DNA of 15,466 nucleotides from Pseudomonadota bacterium (GTDB lineage: Bacteria > Pseudomonadota > Gammaproteobacteria > Steroidobacterales > Steroidobacteraceae): the NCBI GenBank assembly GCA_021820785.1, contig JAKADE010000025.1, forward strand, positions 1 through 15,466. The letters run 5' to 3'. Positions 13,534-15,466 of the stretch are shown here, in pieces. A program made the position numbers and the translations under genes. The notes beneath the pieces are model-generated. The model searched no databases and was not told the origin of the DNA. It saw only the letters and a list, made by a program, of their open reading frames with translations. Each line of letters starts with the position of its first letter. The stretch's first letter is position 1.

Positions 13534-14502
13534 CTACGTTCCGAACGCGACCAGCACGACGTCGCGCGACTGGTGCGCCAGCAGCGTGCGGCCGGCCCGC
13601 CACGCCCGGATTCCCGAGCGGCAACACAACACGACTCGGGCGCCCTCGGGCAGCGACTGTCCGGCGACCTGCTCGACCGTGAGCCGCTGCGCCTGTGCGA
13701 GGGGCGAGACCGGAGCCTCCTCGAGACTGCGCAGGTCGATCACCACGTCGCTCTGGCGCACCTGTTCGGGTGCGATGAAGCGCAGCTGCGGCCCGGCCGG
13801 TTCGCGGGCGCCGGTAAACTCAAAGCCGCCGAACCGCAGCGTGGCCAGATCGACGCTGACCAGCCGGCCGAGCACCGGTGGGGCGAGCTGCAGCAGGTGC
13901 GCGAGCGTCAGGTGCGCCTGCAGCGTCCCGAGCACGCCGACCGCGCTGCCGAGCACCCCGTTCACCGCGCAGGAGCCGGCGGTCTGCGGCATCTGCGGAA
14001 ACACCGCGCGGTAGCTCGGCGCCCCGCCGCAGAACACCCCGGCATAGCCGGCGAGCCCGAGCACCGAGGCGCTGACCAGCGGTATTCCCCGGCGATGACA
14101 TTCATCGCTGAGGATGTAGGTGAGCGCGAGACTGTCGGCGGCATCCACCACCAGATCGGCGCGGGCACACCACTCGGGCGCATTGAGGGGCGTGAGCCGC
14201 TCGACGATCCCCCGGATCGACACCTCGGGGTTCAGGGCCGCAAGGCTCGCCGCCGCGGCGCTCGCCTTCGGCGCCCCGAGATCGCTCATGCGGTACAGCG
14301 GCTGGCGGTGCAGGTTCGACAGCTCCACCCGGTCCGGGTCGAGCACCTCGATCCGGCCGACCCCCGCGGCGCACAGGTACTCCAGCACCGCACAGCCGAG
14401 GCCGCCGGCCCCGGCCACGAGCACCCGGGCCGCCGCGAGGCGCGCCTGTCCGGCGGCGCCAACCTGCGCCAGCACGCTCTGGCGTGCATACCGCTCGCTC
14501 AC
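13534..14502 (-). CDS. thiF: ThiF/MoeB-type adenylyltransferase fused to a rhodanese domain
   Basis: E1-like enzyme, expected to adenylate the C-terminus of the sulfur carrier ThiS and help load it with sulfur for thiazole synthesis; 322 residues. The start is the GTG overlapping the thiE stop (GTGA). Domain 1 (1-245): RYARQ at the N-terminus, ATP-binding VLVAGAGGLG (27-36), DPDRVELSNLHRQ (55-67) and the conserved GSCAVNGVLG with C178. The usual zinc ligands are missing: CYRC is SYRA (163-166), and no second CxxC follows. Domain 2 (about 255-322): a rhodanese-like C-terminus with DVVIDLR and active-site loop C294-R-S-G-I-R299; it ends early (LVAFGT). Located between thiE and thiD, which argues for ThiF over MoeB, although this architecture is also seen in MoeZ-like proteins. 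Confidence 0.85.
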   Translation of the reverse strand: MSERYARQSVLAQVGAAGQARLAAARVLVAGAGGLGCAVLEYLCAAGVGRIEVLDPDRVELSNLHRQPLYRMSDLGAPKASAAAASLAALNPEVSIRGIVERLTPLNAPEWCARADLVVDAADSLALTYILSDECHRRGIPLVSASVLGLAGYAGVFCGGAPSYRAVFPQMPQTAGSCAVNGVLGSAVGVLGTLQAHLTLAHLLQLAPPVLGRLVSVDLATLRFGGFEFTGAREPAGPQLRFIAPEQVRQSDVVIDLRSLEEAPVSPLAQAQRLTVEQVAGQSLPEGARVVLCCRSGIRAWRAGRTLLAHQSRDVVLVAFGT

Positions 14503-15098
14503 GCCGCCGCCTCGCCCGCCGCGACCCAGGCGCGCATGCGCGCCTCGGGATCCGCATTGCGCACGATGTCGTTCACCACTGCCGCCGCATCCGCGCCCGC
14601 AGCAAACACCCCCGGGAGCCGCTCGAGCGTCAGTCCACCGATCGCCACCAGCGGACGCGACCCGACGCGCCGCTTCCATTCCCGGATGCGGCCCAGCCCC
14701 TGGGGCGCGAACGGCATCACCTTCAGCAGCGTCGGATAGATCGGTCCGAGCGCGACGTAGTCCGGCTCGAGCGCGAGCGCACGCTCGAGTTCCTGCTCAT
14801 CGTGCGTGCTGATGCCGAGGCGCACGCCGGCGCGGCGCAGCGCCGGCACGTCCGCACCGTCGAGATCGCCCTGGCCGAGGTGCACGTAATCGCAGCCCTC
14901 CTCGAGTGCGAGCTGCCAGTAGTCGTTGACCACGAGCTGCGCGCCGGCGTGCGCACACTGTGCTCGCGCCGCGCGGATCTGCTCGCGCAGCGGTGCCTGT
15001 GGATCCTTGATCCGCAGCTGGATGAGTCGCACGCCGCAGGGCAGCAGCCGTGCCACCCACTCGGCGCTCTCGACGACCGGATAGACGCGCGCGAGCAT
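14499..15098 (-). CDS. thiE: Thiamine-phosphate synthase ThiE
   Basis: Joins HMP-pyrophosphate and thiazole phosphate to form thiamine phosphate; cytoplasmic TIM-barrel enzyme, 199 residues, close to the usual length. Family motifs run in order: LIQLRIKD (25-32), LVVNDYWQLA (55-64, the NDxW pyrophosphate/Mg site), DYVHLGQGDL (70-79), GISTHDEQEL (95-104), DYVALGPIYPTLLKV (113-127) and VAIGGLTLE. The third glycine/threonine motif, usually PTxTK, reads P122-T-L-L-K126, so the second Thr is Leu (L125). The start ATG shares its A with the thiG stop (TGATG), and the stop overlaps the thiF GTG. The rest is complete and unbroken, so it is probably active. Confidence 0.92.
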   Translation of the reverse strand: MLARVYPVVESAEWVARLLPCGVRLIQLRIKDPQAPLREQIRAARAQCAHAGAQLVVNDYWQLALEEGCDYVHLGQGDLDGADVPALRRAGVRLGISTHDEQELERALALEPDYVALGPIYPTLLKVMPFAPQGLGRIREWKRRVGSRPLVAIGGLTLERLPGVFAAGADAAAVVNDIVRNADPEARMRAWVAAGEAAA

Positions 15099-15466
15099 CA
15101 GCTGAGCAGCGCGGTGCCCACGACCGGGCTCGACGGCACGGCCATGTCGCGTGGCTCCATCGGCCCGGCGAGGAACGCCTCGCGACCTGCGGTCACCGCG
15201 TGCGCGAACGCAACGGCCATGCGGGCCGGATCGGCCGCCTGCGACACCGCCGTGTTGATCAACACCGCGTCGAAGCCGAGCTCGAGCGCCTGCGCGGCAT
15301 GCGAGGGCACGCCGATGCCGGCATCGACGATGAGCGGCACCTGCGCGAAACGCGCGCGCAGCGCCTTCAGGCCGAACAGGTTGTTCAGGCCGTGGCCGGA
15401 GCCGATCGGCGAGCCCCAGGGCATCAGCACCCGGCAGCCGGCCGCGGTGAGCCGTTCGGCCACGGT
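15098..15466 (-). CDS. thiG: Thiazole synthase ThiG, C-terminal part (5' end beyond window)
   Basis: Builds the thiazole phosphate ring from deoxyxylulose phosphate, dehydroglycine and sulfur from ThiS thiocarboxylate. The last 122 residues are visible, and the frame is open through the right edge. [55 protein letters not shown] and [15 protein letters not shown] are characteristic of ThiG, including the phosphate-binding GSPIGSG and the DAGIG turn. The catalytic Lys (Schiff base) lies in the missing N-terminal half. It ends in [11 protein letters not shown]; its TGA shares one base with the thiE ATG. First visible gene of the thi operon; thiS and perhaps thiO or thiC should lie upstream, outside the window. 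Confidence 0.93.
   Translation of the reverse strand, partial: TVAERLTAAGCRVLMPWGSPIGSGHGLNNLFGLKALRARFAQVPLIVDAGIGVPSHAAQALELGFDAVLINTAVSQAADPARMAVAFAHAVTAGREAFLAGPMEPRDMAVPSSPVVGTALLS

Noticed and set aside
12251..14739. Long plus-strand open frames opposite thiD, thiF and DUF3293
   Set aside because: Arg/Pro/Ala-rich composition without domains; the minus strand carries complete, recognisable thi genes.

Overview
The window is GC-rich, densely coded proteobacterial DNA. A pilV-pilW-pilX-pilY1-pilE minor-pilin cluster, an S46 dipeptidyl-peptidase with an export signal, a CPA1 antiporter and a thiGEFD-type thiamine operon together suggest a gammaproteobacterium, perhaps near Xanthomonadales or Nevskiales. 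That placement is inference from gene content; no rRNA or other marker is present. I see no tRNA, rRNA, insertion sequence or CRISPR array.

Layout. (1) 1-1248, minus: N-terminal 416 residues of a secreted S46 peptidase, running off the left edge. (2) 1249-1574: a 326-base divergent intergenic region with a 12-bp palindrome and an 8-bp inverted repeat. (3) 1575-8151, plus: a compact type IV pilus operon, fimT/fimU-pilV-pilW-pilX-pilY1-pilE, with start/stop overlaps or short gaps, closed by a perfect 15-bp hairpin at 8156-8191. (4) 8203-9306, minus: an exported beta-propeller protein, convergent to the pilus operon. (5) 9504-9905, plus: a small coiled-coil plus Gly-rich protein, then a hairpin and an extended -10 promoter, then a CPA1 Na+/H+ antiporter (10067-11308). 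(6) 11328-12179, minus: an exported TPR-like, membrane-anchored Gly/Pro-rich protein whose Gly-zipper module resembles the C-terminus of the 9504 gene product. (7) 12320-15466, minus: a thiamine operon read thiG-thiE-thiF(rhodanese)-thiD-DUF3293, every junction overlapping or separated by no more than 3 bases; thiG runs off the right edge.

How they work together. The minor pilins FimT, PilV, PilW, PilX and PilE should form the priming complex and tip of a type IV pilus, carrying PilY1 as tip adhesin. The PilY1 here has a legume-type (L-type) lectin-like domain at its N-terminus, where the best-known homologue has a von Willebrand A domain, which suggests a glycan-binding pilus tip. The thi genes make the thiazole (ThiG, with ThiF supplying sulfur through an off-window ThiS), phosphorylate the pyrimidine (ThiD) and join the two (ThiE). 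ThiD, ThiE and ThiF each depart from their family consensus at a functional motif.

The most notable points are the lectin-tipped PilY1 and the drop in GC over its lectin segment, the ambiguous antiporter start at a C7 run with a possible coupled leader ORF, and the shared Gly-zipper module on both sides of the antiporter.
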